A stretch of DNA of 8,407 bases from Oscillospiraceae bacterium (lineage in GTDB: Bacteria > Bacillota_A > Clostridia > Oscillospirales > CAG-272), in contig SVUD01000064.1 of NCBI GenBank assembly GCA_015063445.1, positions 1 through 8,407 of the forward strand. Reading direction: 5' to 3'. A program made the translations under genes and the position numbers. The notes under the pieces were generated by a model that worked only from the letters and a program-made list of their open reading frames with translations, made no database searches and was not told where the DNA came from. Positions within the stretch are counted from its first letter, which is position 1. Each line of letters starts with the position of its first letter. Shown in pieces: positions 1-6,422 of this stretch.

Positions 1-234
1 CGATTCATTCTTTTGAATCTTGCTCGTTATTTTTGCGCCGTCAAACACAGACGCATAACCAATGTATCTGACCGTCACCGAAGCGTTTCCGGTGCTCGAG
101 ATAGTGAAGCTTGCGTTTGCAACCATGTAGTTGTTGCTTCTGGGTTGAATCTGAGTGTCATCCGCAAAAACGGATAAAGAAAGCGCTGCGCAAAGTAATG
201 CGCTCAATAAAATCAACGTTAAAATCTTTTTCAT
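1..234 (-). CDS. Small exported protein of unknown function, 5' end only
   Basis: This is a partial gene read leftward. It has 78 codons from the ATG at 234-232 and stays open to the left edge, so the C-terminus is missing. The N-terminus is a clear Sec signal peptide: a KK pair at residues 2-3, a hydrophobic core (ILTLILLSALLCAALSL, about 4-20), and a probable signal peptidase I site after VFA at 22-24, giving a mature start at DDTQIQP. The mature part has alternating short beta-like stretches rich in S, T, V and N (ASFTISSTGNASVTVRY at 41-57) and no recognisable catalytic motif. There is no lipobox, because Cys15 lies inside the hydrophobic core. The pattern recalls small secreted beta-rich Firmicutes proteins such as DUF6147, but that is a recollection and not a firm match. 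It is divergent from the sigma factor gene, so it could be a target of that system (inference). An in-frame ATG at 252-250 is an alternative start. Confidence 0.8.
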   Translation of the reverse strand, partial: MKKILTLILLSALLCAALSLSVFADDTQIQPRSNNYMVANASFTISSTGNASVTVRYIGYASVFDGAKITSKIQKNES

Positions 235-241
235 GTTTTTT

Positions 242-246
242 CCTCC
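242..246 (-). promoter_or_regulatory. Ribosome binding site of the exported protein gene
   Basis: GGAGG on the minus strand lies seven bases before the ATG at 234-232, which opens with the typical signal-peptide start MKKIL. A second in-frame ATG at 252-250 is preceded by a run of six G (minus strand, plus-strand positions 258-263), a weaker site that could still pair by G-U wobble. Starting there would add only MPGGKN. I prefer 234 because its site is canonical and the signal peptide then has the usual short n-region. Confidence 0.65.
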
Positions 247-252
247 AGGCAT

Positions 253-462
253 AGTTTCCCCCCTTAAAAAATTTTTTTCGTCATATATAAATACCCTAAA
301 AATAGTCAAAACGTTACAAAAAAATCGAAAAAAATTTATTTTCAGCGTTTTGCACAAAGAGTTTTGTGGAATTTGACGAAGATTTTTTGAGTTAAAAGCT
401 GCTTTTTGCTTTGTTTTATTTAGGTTAGCTTTATTTGGGTAAAAATAAAAATCTTAACCGTA
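253..462. other. AT-rich divergent intergenic region
   Basis: This gap separates the minus-strand exported protein gene from the plus-strand sigma operon. It is dominated by A and T tracts (for example around 265-280 and 317-340). Two small inverted repeats are visible: CACAAA-GAGT-TTTGTG at 353-368, and AAAAG-CTG-CTTTT near 395-408. Neither is followed by a convincing U-tract in the right place, so I do not call a terminator. No credible coding sequence is seen. Confidence 0.5.
282..309 (-). promoter_or_regulatory. Possible promoter of the exported protein gene
   Basis: Read on the minus strand there is TTGACT (309-304), a 16-base spacer and TATATG (287-282), about 45 bases upstream of the start codon. 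The -10 match is only four of six. Just upstream on the same strand is TGTAACGTTTT (318-308), which resembles the -35 element of ECF sigma factors. With a 16-17 base spacer it would be followed by GGGTAT or GGTATT, not the usual CGTA or CGTC. Either reading is tentative. Confidence 0.3.
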
Positions 463-491
463 TTGACATTAAAACACTCCGATGATAAAAT
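463..491 (+). promoter_or_regulatory. Promoter of the sigma/anti-sigma operon
   Basis: The -35 box TTGACA (463-468) is perfect, the spacer is 17 bases, and the -10 box is TAAAAT (486-491), preceded by TG one base upstream (extended -10). This is a housekeeping sigma-A-type promoter. Transcription should start near 498, leaving a leader of only about 16 bases before the ATG at 514. There is no ECF-type element here, so no sign of autoregulation at this promoter. Confidence 0.8.
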
Positions 492-503
492 ATGTACGTT
501 CAC

Positions 504-508
504 GGAGG
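504..508 (+). promoter_or_regulatory. Ribosome binding site that fixes the sigma factor start
   Basis: GGAGG lies five bases before the ATG at 514. The reading frame is open further upstream to a TTG at 463, but that TTG is itself part of the -35 box and would not be in the transcript. The true start is therefore 514. Confidence 0.8.
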
Positions 509-513
509 TTAAT

Positions 514-1071
514 ATGCTTGCATTTTATATGTCGCTCATAAGCGACGAGGATGATAGAAAAAAGCTCGAGGATATTTACAACAAATATCACGAGCTGATA
601 TTTAAAATTACATACAAAATAACCGAGTATCAATATTACGCAGAGGCTGCGACGTCAAACACCGTGCTTGTTCTCGTTAATAACATAAAAAGGATACGAA
701 CCGAAAACGAGCATGAGCTTAAGGCGTTTATAATAACTATAGCAAAAAATGAAGCCATATCGGTTTTAAAGGAGAAAAGCGAAGACAATAACTTTTTCTC
801 GGAAATTAAAGAAACGAATTTATCATACCGTCGAAATATTGAAAACGATTTGATGCGTGAGGAAGAGCGTATAAAAATTCTGAACGCTATCAACGCAATA
901 CCGTTATCGTACAGACTCGTTTTAACCCTAAAATATGCAAATAATTTGTCCGCCTCAAAGATATCGAAAATACTTAAAATGAAGAGTGGCACTGTGAGGG
1001 TTCAGATCAAGCGCGGAAAGGAAATGCTCCGCAAAATTTTAGCGGATGCCGAAATGGATGATGAAAATTAA
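514..1071 (+). CDS. Sigma-70 family (ECF-like) RNA polymerase sigma factor
   Basis: The protein has 185 residues, a usual size for a two-domain ECF-type sigma factor. Residues about 18-85 correspond to region 2 (LEDIYNKYHELIFKITYKI, then a helix ending near NNIKRI and the AFIITIAKNEAISVLK stretch). Residues about 118-176 are region 4, with INAIPLSYRLVLTLKY followed by a helix-turn-helix (SASKISKILKMKSGTVRVQI, 146-165) and a basic end (KRGKEMLRKIL). The acidic DAVQE-like segment typical of region 2 is replaced here by EAATSNT, so region 2 is diverged. It should bind core polymerase and direct it to a small regulon that I cannot identify. Its stop overlaps the start of the next gene, whose product is probably its membrane partner. 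Its codon use is more AT-rich than that of the pyr genes. The start is set by the promoter and GGAGG just upstream. Confidence 0.85.
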   Translation: MLAFYMSLISDEDDRKKLEDIYNKYHELIFKITYKITEYQYYAEAATSNTVLVLVNNIKRIRTENEHELKAFIITIAKNEAISVLKEKSEDNNFFSEIKETNLSYRRNIENDLMREEERIKILNAINAIPLSYRLVLTLKYANNLSASKISKILKMKSGTVRVQIKRGKEMLRKILADAEMDDEN

Positions 1072-1738
1072 AAAGGCTGAATTCAAAAAATGGCTGATTG
1101 ATGCTTGTATTTTCGAGGCGGATTGCATAAGCGCTTATCCTACGGCAGCATTTGAGCATTCCGCAGAATACAACAGTAAAATCAAGGAGATACTTTCGAA
1201 TGGCTCTTGCATAAGCTTCTCACGTGCGCGCACGGTGAAGATCATTATAGTTTCAGCGATAGTTATTTCCCTGCTCTTATCCGCGCTCGCTTGTATACCG
1301 CTGATTAAGAAATATATAATTGAGCGCAATGAATCGGATTATTCCGTATCGGTCAATCCCGATGCCGAGAGCAACGGCAACGAAATAATTCGCTCAAAGA
1401 TAGACGACGTTTATCTTCCCTCATACGTCCCGACGGGGTATAATGAGCTTCAAAGCACGAGCGACGAGTTCTCTGTTTCTGTTATATGGATGAAGGAAAA
1501 CGACGTTATTACGTACGACCAGTGGGGAAACGACAGCGCTTATTCAATCGATGCTGAAACCTTATATAACACGGTAAAGCTTGCGGGACACACCGTTAAT
1601 TATTCGATAAAGCACGGATATAAAAACATGATTTGGGAATACGACGGATATTTCTTCATAATGACCTGCCCTGACAGCATAAGCTTCGATGAGCTTGAAA
1701 TAATGATACGTAGCATTAGCAAAGCTACGAACAACTAA
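1046..1738 (+). CDS. Single-pass membrane protein, probable anti-sigma/sensor partner (DUF4367-like)
   Basis: This is a protein of up to 230 residues. Residues 1-62 are a polar cytoplasmic part, with the EHSAEYNSKIKEIL pattern seen in many clostridial proteins encoded after sigma factors. One membrane helix follows (about 64-87, VKIIIVSAIVISLLLSALAC). The remainder should face outward and has DUF4367-type landmarks: LPSYVPTGY (124-132), VIWMKEND (146-153), LAGHTVNYS (179-187), MIWEYDGYFFIM (195-206) and a closing ELEIMIRSI. By analogy it holds the sigma factor at the membrane and releases it on an external signal; that role is inferred. There is no zinc anti-sigma motif (H-x3-C-x2-C) in the N-terminal part. 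The start is uncertain: ATG codons at 1046, 1058 and 1061 all overlap the sigma gene by 11-26 bases, and none has a strong ribosome binding site, so translation is likely coupled. A terminator follows the stop by 30 bases. Confidence 0.75.
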   Translation: MPKWMMKIKKAEFKKWLIDACIFEADCISAYPTAAFEHSAEYNSKIKEILSNGSCISFSRARTVKIIIVSAIVISLLLSALACIPLIKKYIIERNESDYSVSVNPDAESNGNEIIRSKIDDVYLPSYVPTGYNELQSTSDEFSVSVIWMKENDVITYDQWGNDSAYSIDAETLYNTVKLAGHTVNYSIKHGYKNMIWEYDGYFFIMTCPDSISFDELEIMIRSISKATNN

Positions 1739-1768
1739 GAACGTTAATTTCGACGTTAAACTAAAAAG

Positions 1769-1819
1769 AAAACGAGATGGGATTTGCATTGTATTTTTGC
1801 AAATTCTACCTCGTTTTTT
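1769..1819 (+). terminator. Intrinsic terminator of the sigma operon
   Basis: The left arm 1769-1788 pairs with the right arm 1798-1817 over 20 positions, with one A-C mismatch and two G-U wobbles, around a nine-base loop (1789-1797). The right arm runs into a stretch of six T (1814-1819), and the A-rich left flank lets the hairpin work partly in the other direction too. It lies 30 bases after the membrane-protein stop and insulates the pyr promoter from upstream transcription. Confidence 0.88.
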
Positions 1820-1905
1820 ATCTCTTTATCCATACAAGAGAGCCCACTGAGGTTTAATTTGCTTCGTACATATACCATTTTCACAAAAGTACGCTGCCAA
1901 AATTC
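1820..1905. other. Non-coding spacer upstream of the pyr promoter
   Basis: No gene is seen between the terminator and the pyr operator/promoter region. A weak six-base inverted repeat (TCTCTT at 1821-1826, AAGAGA at 1836-1841) directly follows the terminator, and CGTAC/GTACG (1865-1869 and 1889-1893) could form a small stem. Neither has a U-tract. All of this lies upstream of the predicted start of transcription, so it cannot act as an attenuator for the operon unless a more distal promoter exists. Confidence 0.45.
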
Positions 1906-1933
1906 GTCAAGTTTGTAATTATATACACTTGAC
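1906..1933. promoter_or_regulatory. Candidate operator: inverted repeat over the pyr -35 box
   Basis: GTCAAGT (1906-1912) and ACTTGAC (1927-1933) are perfect inverted copies separated by 14 bases. Extended inward, the two 14-base halves agree at 10 of 14 positions. The right arm covers five bases of the -35 box TTGACA, so a dimeric repressor bound here would block polymerase. No known regulator is assigned. A seven-base dyad can arise by chance in AT-rich DNA, and one arm is constrained by the -35 consensus. Confidence 0.35.
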
Positions 1934-1957
1934 AAAGGTATTAAATAATGATAAAAT
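1929..1957 (+). promoter_or_regulatory. Promoter of the pyrimidine operon
   Basis: TTGACA (1929-1934), a 17-base spacer and TAAAAT (1952-1957), with TG one base upstream of the -10 box (extended -10). Transcription should begin near 1964, giving a leader of about 44 bases before the pyrC ATG. That leader carries GAGGAG at 1996-2001 as ribosome binding site and no visible terminator or PyrR-binding loop. A third TTGACA at 1973-1978 has no matching -10 box and is ignored. Confidence 0.82.
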
Positions 1958-2007
1958 ATATAAAATAATTATTTGACAGAACGATTCTATAGGATGAGGA
2001 GTTAAAT

Positions 2008-3216
2008 ATGAAAAGAATTAATGGAAACCTTATGTGCAGCGACAAAATTGCCAAGACCGATATGGGCATTTTGTCCTCTTTTTCTAATTCTCTCCCCGCC
2101 TCTGAAAATTATATTTCTTTACTCGGCTTTTGCGATGTGCACGTTCATTTTCGCGAGCCGGGTTTTTCTTATAAAGGCACGGTTGCGGCAGGCTCGAGAG
2201 CCTCGGCAAGAGGCGGATATACCGCAGTTTTCACTATGCCGAATCTCAACCCCGTTCCCGATACGCTCGAGAATATAAATAAAGAGATAGAAATTATTGA
2301 GCGTGATGCGGTGATAGACGTTTATCCCTATGCCGCTATAACGAAAAAGCAGCTCGGCGAGGAGCTTTCCGATATGGAGGATATGGCTCCCGTGGCAATC
2401 GCGTTTTCAGATGACGGAAGAGGTGTTCAAAGCGCGGAAATGATGGAGGCGGCGATGATACGGGCGAAAAAGCTCGGAAAGATAATCGTTGCTCACTGCG
2501 AGGATAATTCGCTTCTTTTCGGCGGATATATTCACGACGGCGAATACGCAAGGACTCACGGGCACAGAGGTATCTGTTCCGAGAGTGAATGGGGACCTAT
2601 CGCAAGAGATATTGAGCTTGTAAGAAAGACGGGTTGCTCATATCACGTTTGCCACATCTCGACCAAGGAAAGCGTTGAGATAATAAGACGGGCTAAAGCG
2701 GAGGGACTCGACGTCACCTGCGAAACGGCGCCGCACTACCTTATCCTTGACGACTCCTGTCTTGAGGAGGACGGACGCTTCAAGATGAATCCGCCTCTTC
2801 GCTCAAAGGAGGACAGAGAGGCTCTGGTGCTCGGAATTCTCGACGGAACTATAGATATGATAGCTACCGACCACGCTCCGCACTCGAAGGAGGACAAGTC
2901 CAAGGGACTTATGGGAAGCGCATTCGGTGTTGTTGGAATAGAAACAGCATTCCCCGCTATGTATACACACTTTGTGAAAACGGGAATAATGAGTCTTGAA
3001 AGACTCGAGGAGCTTCTCGCTGTTGCTCCAAGAAAACGTTTTGGTCTCCCTCTCAAAGAGGCTGGCTTCTCCATCTGGAAGCTCGATGAGGAATTCGAGG
3101 TGGATCCCGAGGAATTCCTTTCTCTCGGACGCGCTACGCCCTTTACTGGAATGAAGCTTTACGGCAGAAACGTGCTCACCTATCACCGCAACAAAGCGGT
3201 TTACTCGGTTAATTAA
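2008..3216 (+). CDS. pyrC: Dihydroorotase, class I
   Basis: This cytoplasmic metalloenzyme catalyses the reversible cyclisation of N-carbamoyl-L-aspartate to L-dihydroorotate, the third step of UMP synthesis. The amidohydrolase barrel is complete. The metal ligands expected from class I enzymes are present: H45 and H47 in DVHVHFREPG, D136 in FSDDG (the bridging Asp used by bacterial class I enzymes), H163 in AHCED, H216 in CHIST, and the catalytic D288 in ATDHAPHS. The substrate residues R49 and the TMPNLNP loop (76-82) are also there, and the C-terminal strand region (GRATPFTGMKLYGR) is normal. At 402 residues it is shorter than the usual 420-430. The shortfall is in the N-terminus, where about 40 residues precede the barrel and the usual 'IKNG...DILI..GKI' beta-sandwich pattern is hard to see. 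GAGGAG six bases before the ATG supports this start. It is the first gene of the operon, 21 bases before carB. Confidence 0.95.
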   Translation: MKRINGNLMCSDKIAKTDMGILSSFSNSLPASENYISLLGFCDVHVHFREPGFSYKGTVAAGSRASARGGYTAVFTMPNLNPVPDTLENINKEIEIIERDAVIDVYPYAAITKKQLGEELSDMEDMAPVAIAFSDDGRGVQSAEMMEAAMIRAKKLGKIIVAHCEDNSLLFGGYIHDGEYARTHGHRGICSESEWGPIARDIELVRKTGCSYHVCHISTKESVEIIRRAKAEGLDVTCETAPHYLILDDSCLEEDGRFKMNPPLRSKEDREALVLGILDGTIDMIATDHAPHSKEDKSKGLMGSAFGVVGIETAFPAMYTHFVKTGIMSLERLEELLAVAPRKRFGLPLKEAGFSIWKLDEEFEVDPEEFLSLGRATPFTGMKLYGRNVLTYHRNKAVYSVN

Positions 3217-3237
3217 TTTTTCGGAGGATATAAATTT

Positions 3238-6200
3238 ATGGCAAAGAGAAAAGATCTAAAGAAAATTCTCATTATCGGTTCCGGTCCCATCATCATAGGT
3301 CAGGCTGCTGAGTTTGACTATGCGGGAACACAGGCGTGTCTTGCTCTTAAGGAGGAGGGCTACGAGGTCGTTCTTGTAAACTCAAACCCCGCTACGATAA
3401 TGACGGACACCACGATTGCGGACAAGGTATACATGGAGCCCTTGACTCTCGAATACATCGCTAAAATTCTTCGTTATGAGCGCCCCGACGCTATTCTCCC
3501 CGGAATAGGCGGTCAGACAGGTCTTAACCTCGCTATGCAGCTCGAAAAGAAGGGCGTTCTCAAGGAATGCCACGTTGAGCTTCTCGGAACGAGCAGTGAA
3601 TCAATTGAGCGTGCCGAGGACAGAGAGCTCTTTAAGGAGCTTTGTCAATCAATTGGCGAGCCTACGATTCCTTCCGAAATAACATATAGCATCGAAGAGG
3701 CAAAGGAAGCCGCTAAGAGAATCGGTTATCCCGTAGTTCTCCGCCCCGCCTTCACTCTCGGCGGTACGGGCGGCGGATTCGCGTCCGACGAGAAGGAGCT
3801 TGTTGAAATCGGTATGAACGGCTTTGCGCTCTCTCCTGTGCATCAGGTTCTTATTGAAAAGAGCGTTAAGGGATACAAGGAAATCGAGTTCGAGGTAATG
3901 CGTGACTCTAACGATAACGCAATCACGATATGCGGTATGGAAAATATCGACCCCGTTGGTGTTCATACGGGTGACTCCGCCGTTGTCGCTCCCATACTTT
4001 CGCTCAACGATCACGATCTCAAAATGCTTAACGATTCGGCAATCAAGATCATTAAGGAACTAAAAATTGAGGGCGGATGTAATGTTCAGTTTGCATTAAA
4101 CCCCTATACGAGCGAATATTATCTCATTGAGGTTAACCCGAGAGTTTCACGTTCCTCTGCTCTTGCTTCAAAGGCGAGCGGATTCCCTATCGCAAGAGTT
4201 ACGGCAAAAATCGCAGTTGGTATGACTCTTGACGAGATCGAGGTTGCGGGTACGACGGCAATCCACGAGCCAAAGCTTGACTATATCGTAGCAAAGTTCC
4301 CGAGATTCCCCTTCGATAAATTCACATCGGCTTCAAACGTTCTCGGCACTCAGATGAAGGCTACGGGTGAGGTTATGGGCATCGGCTCGACTCTCACGGA
4401 ATGTATACTTAAATCGGTTCGTTCGCTCGAAATCGGAGCGAATCATCTCTATCTTTCAAAGTTCGACTCTATGAGCAACGACGAAATATTCGATTATATT
4501 AAAGACTTCAAATCCGACACGCTCTTCGCGGTTACAGAGCTTATCCGCCGAGGAATCACTCTCGAAAAGCTTCACGAGATTACGATGATAACTCCTATGT
4601 TCCTCGAAAGCTTCAAGTCCATCGTTGATATGGAGAAGGTGGTCAAAGAAAACCGTGACGTTAAGACTCTCAAGGCGGCAAAGGAAATCGGCTTCTCCGA
4701 CCCGTTTATCGCAAAGCTCTGGGGAGTTAAGGAAATTGAGATATTCAATATGCGCCGTGAAAACGGTATCAAGCCTCAGTTCAGAATGGTTGACACCCTT
4801 CACAGCGGAGCGTATATTCCCTACTTCTACTCGTCTTATATGGGCAACAATGATTCTATCCTCACAAAGAAAAACAAGGTCGTTGTTCTCGGAGCAGGTC
4901 CTATACGTATCGGTCAGGGCGTTGAGTTTGACTACTCCACGGTTCATGCGGTTACAACGATAAAGAAATCCGGATACGAATCGATCATTATAAACAATAA
5001 CCCCGAAACAGTTTCTACAGACTATACAACCGCTGACAAGCTCTACTTCGAGCCTCTCACTCCCGAGGACGTAATGAATATTATAGACTTCGAGAATCCC
5101 GAGGGCGTTGTTGCTTCTCTCGGCGGCCAGACGGCTATCAACCTTGCGGATCCGCTTATGCACAGAGGCGTTAAAATAATCGGAACCGACTGCGACGCTA
5201 TCGACAAGGCGGAAAACAGAGATCTGTTTGAAAAGCTTTTGAAGGAGCTCGAAATTCCTCAGCCCGAGGGTAAAGCGGTTACAAAAATTGAGGACGGCGT
5301 TGCCGCAGCCGCAAAGATAGGATATCCCGTTCTCGTTCGTCCCAGCTTCGTTCTCGGCGGACGCGCGATGCAGATAGTTTCCTGCGAGGAGCAGTTAAGA
5401 CACTACCTCAAAACAGCAGTTGAAATCGACGAGGACAAGCCCGTTCTCGTAGACAAATATATCACCGGTAAGGAAGTTGAGATAGACGCAATATGCGACG
5501 GACGCGACGTATTTGTTCCCGGAATTATGGAGCTCGTTGAAAGAACGGGTATTCATTCGGGTGACTCGATAAGCGTTTACCCCACCTTCAGTATCTCGAA
5601 CAAGGTAAAGGGCACTATTCTTCAATATGCGAAGAAGCTCGGTATCGGAATCGGCATAAAGGGACTTTACAACATTCAGTTCATCGTTGACAAGGACGAC
5701 AAGGTCTTTATCATTGAGGTTAACCCCCGTTCCTCGCGAACCGTTCCCTTCCTTTCGAAAGCAACGGGATACAGCCTTGCGGATATAGCAACCGAGGTTA
5801 TTCTCGGCAAGTCCTTGAAGGAACAGGGTATATTCGACATTTACCCCGAGGAAAAGAAGAGATGGTACGTAAAGGTTCCTGTATTCTCGTTCAACAAGAT
5901 CAGAGGTCTTGACGCTTACCTTTCTCCCGAAATGAAGTCCACGGGCGAGGCTATCGGATACGACGACAAGCTTAACCGCGCGCTTTACAAGGCTCTTCAA
6001 GCTTCGGGCATGCACCTTCAGAACTACGGAACGATATTCGCAACCATCGCTGACAGAGATAAGGAAGAGGCTCTTCCTCTTATCCGCCGCTTCTATGACC
6101 TCGGCTTCAACATTGAGGCAACCGAGGGTACAGCTAAATTCCTTAAGGAAAACGGAATCAGAACGCACGTTCTCCGTAAGCTTGGCGAGGGCAGCAATGA

Positions 6201-6408
6201 AATCTGCGATTCCATACGTCAGGGACACATCGCTTACGTTATCAACACAAGCGGAATAGGTACGGGCGGAATAAATTCCGACGGCTACTTCATCAGAAAG
6301 GCAGCGACAGAAAGCAACGTTACTATATTTACTTCTCTTGACACGGTTAAGGTTCTCCTTGACGTTCTTGATGAAACGACGCTTCGTATTTCCACTATCG
6401 ACGCATAA
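3238..6408 (+). CDS. carB: Carbamoyl phosphate synthase, large (ammonia-using) subunit
   Basis: CarB uses bicarbonate, ammonia and two ATP to make carbamoyl phosphate for pyrimidine (and arginine) synthesis. It normally takes ammonia through a tunnel from the glutaminase subunit CarA. The 1056 residues show the full family layout. The carboxyphosphate ATP-grasp half (about 1-400) begins with LIIGSGPIIIGQAAEFDYAG. An oligomerisation linker (about 401-545) follows, then the carbamoyl-phosphate ATP-grasp half (about 546-930) beginning VVLGAGPIRIGQGVEFDY, and a C-terminal MGS-like allosteric domain (about 931-1056). First-half active-site residues are in place: R129, R169, E215, H243, Q284, E298, N300 and R302. 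The second half has R709, H773, Q814, E827, N829 and R831. Residues matching the UMP/IMP effector site are seen (T962, T965, K981, N1003, T1004), so UMP feedback is likely. GGAGG (3223-3227) lies ten bases before the ATG. No carA adjoins it. Confidence 0.97.
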   Translation: MAKRKDLKKILIIGSGPIIIGQAAEFDYAGTQACLALKEEGYEVVLVNSNPATIMTDTTIADKVYMEPLTLEYIAKILRYERPDAILPGIGGQTGLNLAMQLEKKGVLKECHVELLGTSSESIERAEDRELFKELCQSIGEPTIPSEITYSIEEAKEAAKRIGYPVVLRPAFTLGGTGGGFASDEKELVEIGMNGFALSPVHQVLIEKSVKGYKEIEFEVMRDSNDNAITICGMENIDPVGVHTGDSAVVAPILSLNDHDLKMLNDSAIKIIKELKIEGGCNVQFALNPYTSEYYLIEVNPRVSRSSALASKASGFPIARVTAKIAVGMTLDEIEVAGTTAIHEPKLDYIVAKFPRFPFDKFTSASNVLGTQMKATGEVMGIGSTLTECILKSVRSLEIGANHLYLSKFDSMSNDEIFDYIKDFKSDTLFAVTELIRRGITLEKLHEITMITPMFLESFKSIVDMEKVVKENRDVKTLKAAKEIGFSDPFIAKLWGVKEIEIFNMRRENGIKPQFRMVDTLHSGAYIPYFYSSYMGNNDSILTKKNKVVVLGAGPIRIGQGVEFDYSTVHAVTTIKKSGYESIIINNNPETVSTDYTTADKLYFEPLTPEDVMNIIDFENPEGVVASLGGQTAINLADPLMHRGVKIIGTDCDAIDKAENRDLFEKLLKELEIPQPEGKAVTKIEDGVAAAAKIGYPVLVRPSFVLGGRAMQIVSCEEQLRHYLKTAVEIDEDKPVLVDKYITGKEVEIDAICDGRDVFVPGIMELVERTGIHSGDSISVYPTFSISNKVKGTILQYAKKLGIGIGIKGLYNIQFIVDKDDKVFIIEVNPRSSRTVPFLSKATGYSLADIATEVILGKSLKEQGIFDIYPEEKKRWYVKVPVFSFNKIRGLDAYLSPEMKSTGEAIGYDDKLNRALYKALQASGMHLQNYGTIFATIADRDKEEALPLIRRFYDLGFNIEATEGTAKFLKENGIRTHVLRKLGEGSNEICDSIRQGHIAYVINTSGIGTGGINSDGYFIRKAATESNVTIFTSLDTVKVLLDVLDETTLRISTIDA

Positions 6409-6422
6409 ATCGGAGGTGTGCA

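Noticed and set aside
353..368. Hairpin CACAAA-GAGT-TTTGTG as a terminator between the divergent genes
   Set aside because: The stem is only six base pairs and AT-rich, has no U-tract, and no gene ends here that would need a terminator.
155..376. Plus-strand 73-codon frame over the divergent region
   Set aside because: It overlaps the start and signal peptide of the exported-protein gene in antisense and then runs through A/T tracts. It has no ribosome binding site and a non-protein-like composition.
1777..1857. 26-codon plus-strand frame starting with an ATG inside the terminator hairpin
   Set aside because: It would be translated through the terminator stem and has no good ribosome binding site. 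The hairpin fully explains the sequence.
1973..1978. A third TTGACA as an alternative pyr -35 box
   Set aside because: No -10-like hexamer lies 16-18 bases downstream; that position is occupied by the pyrC ribosome binding site.
3265..4995. Similar sequence stretches in the two halves of carB (around 3265 and 4880) as a recent repeat
   Set aside because: They are the ancient internal duplication of the ATP-grasp halves shared by all CarB proteins, not a new repeat or assembly artefact.
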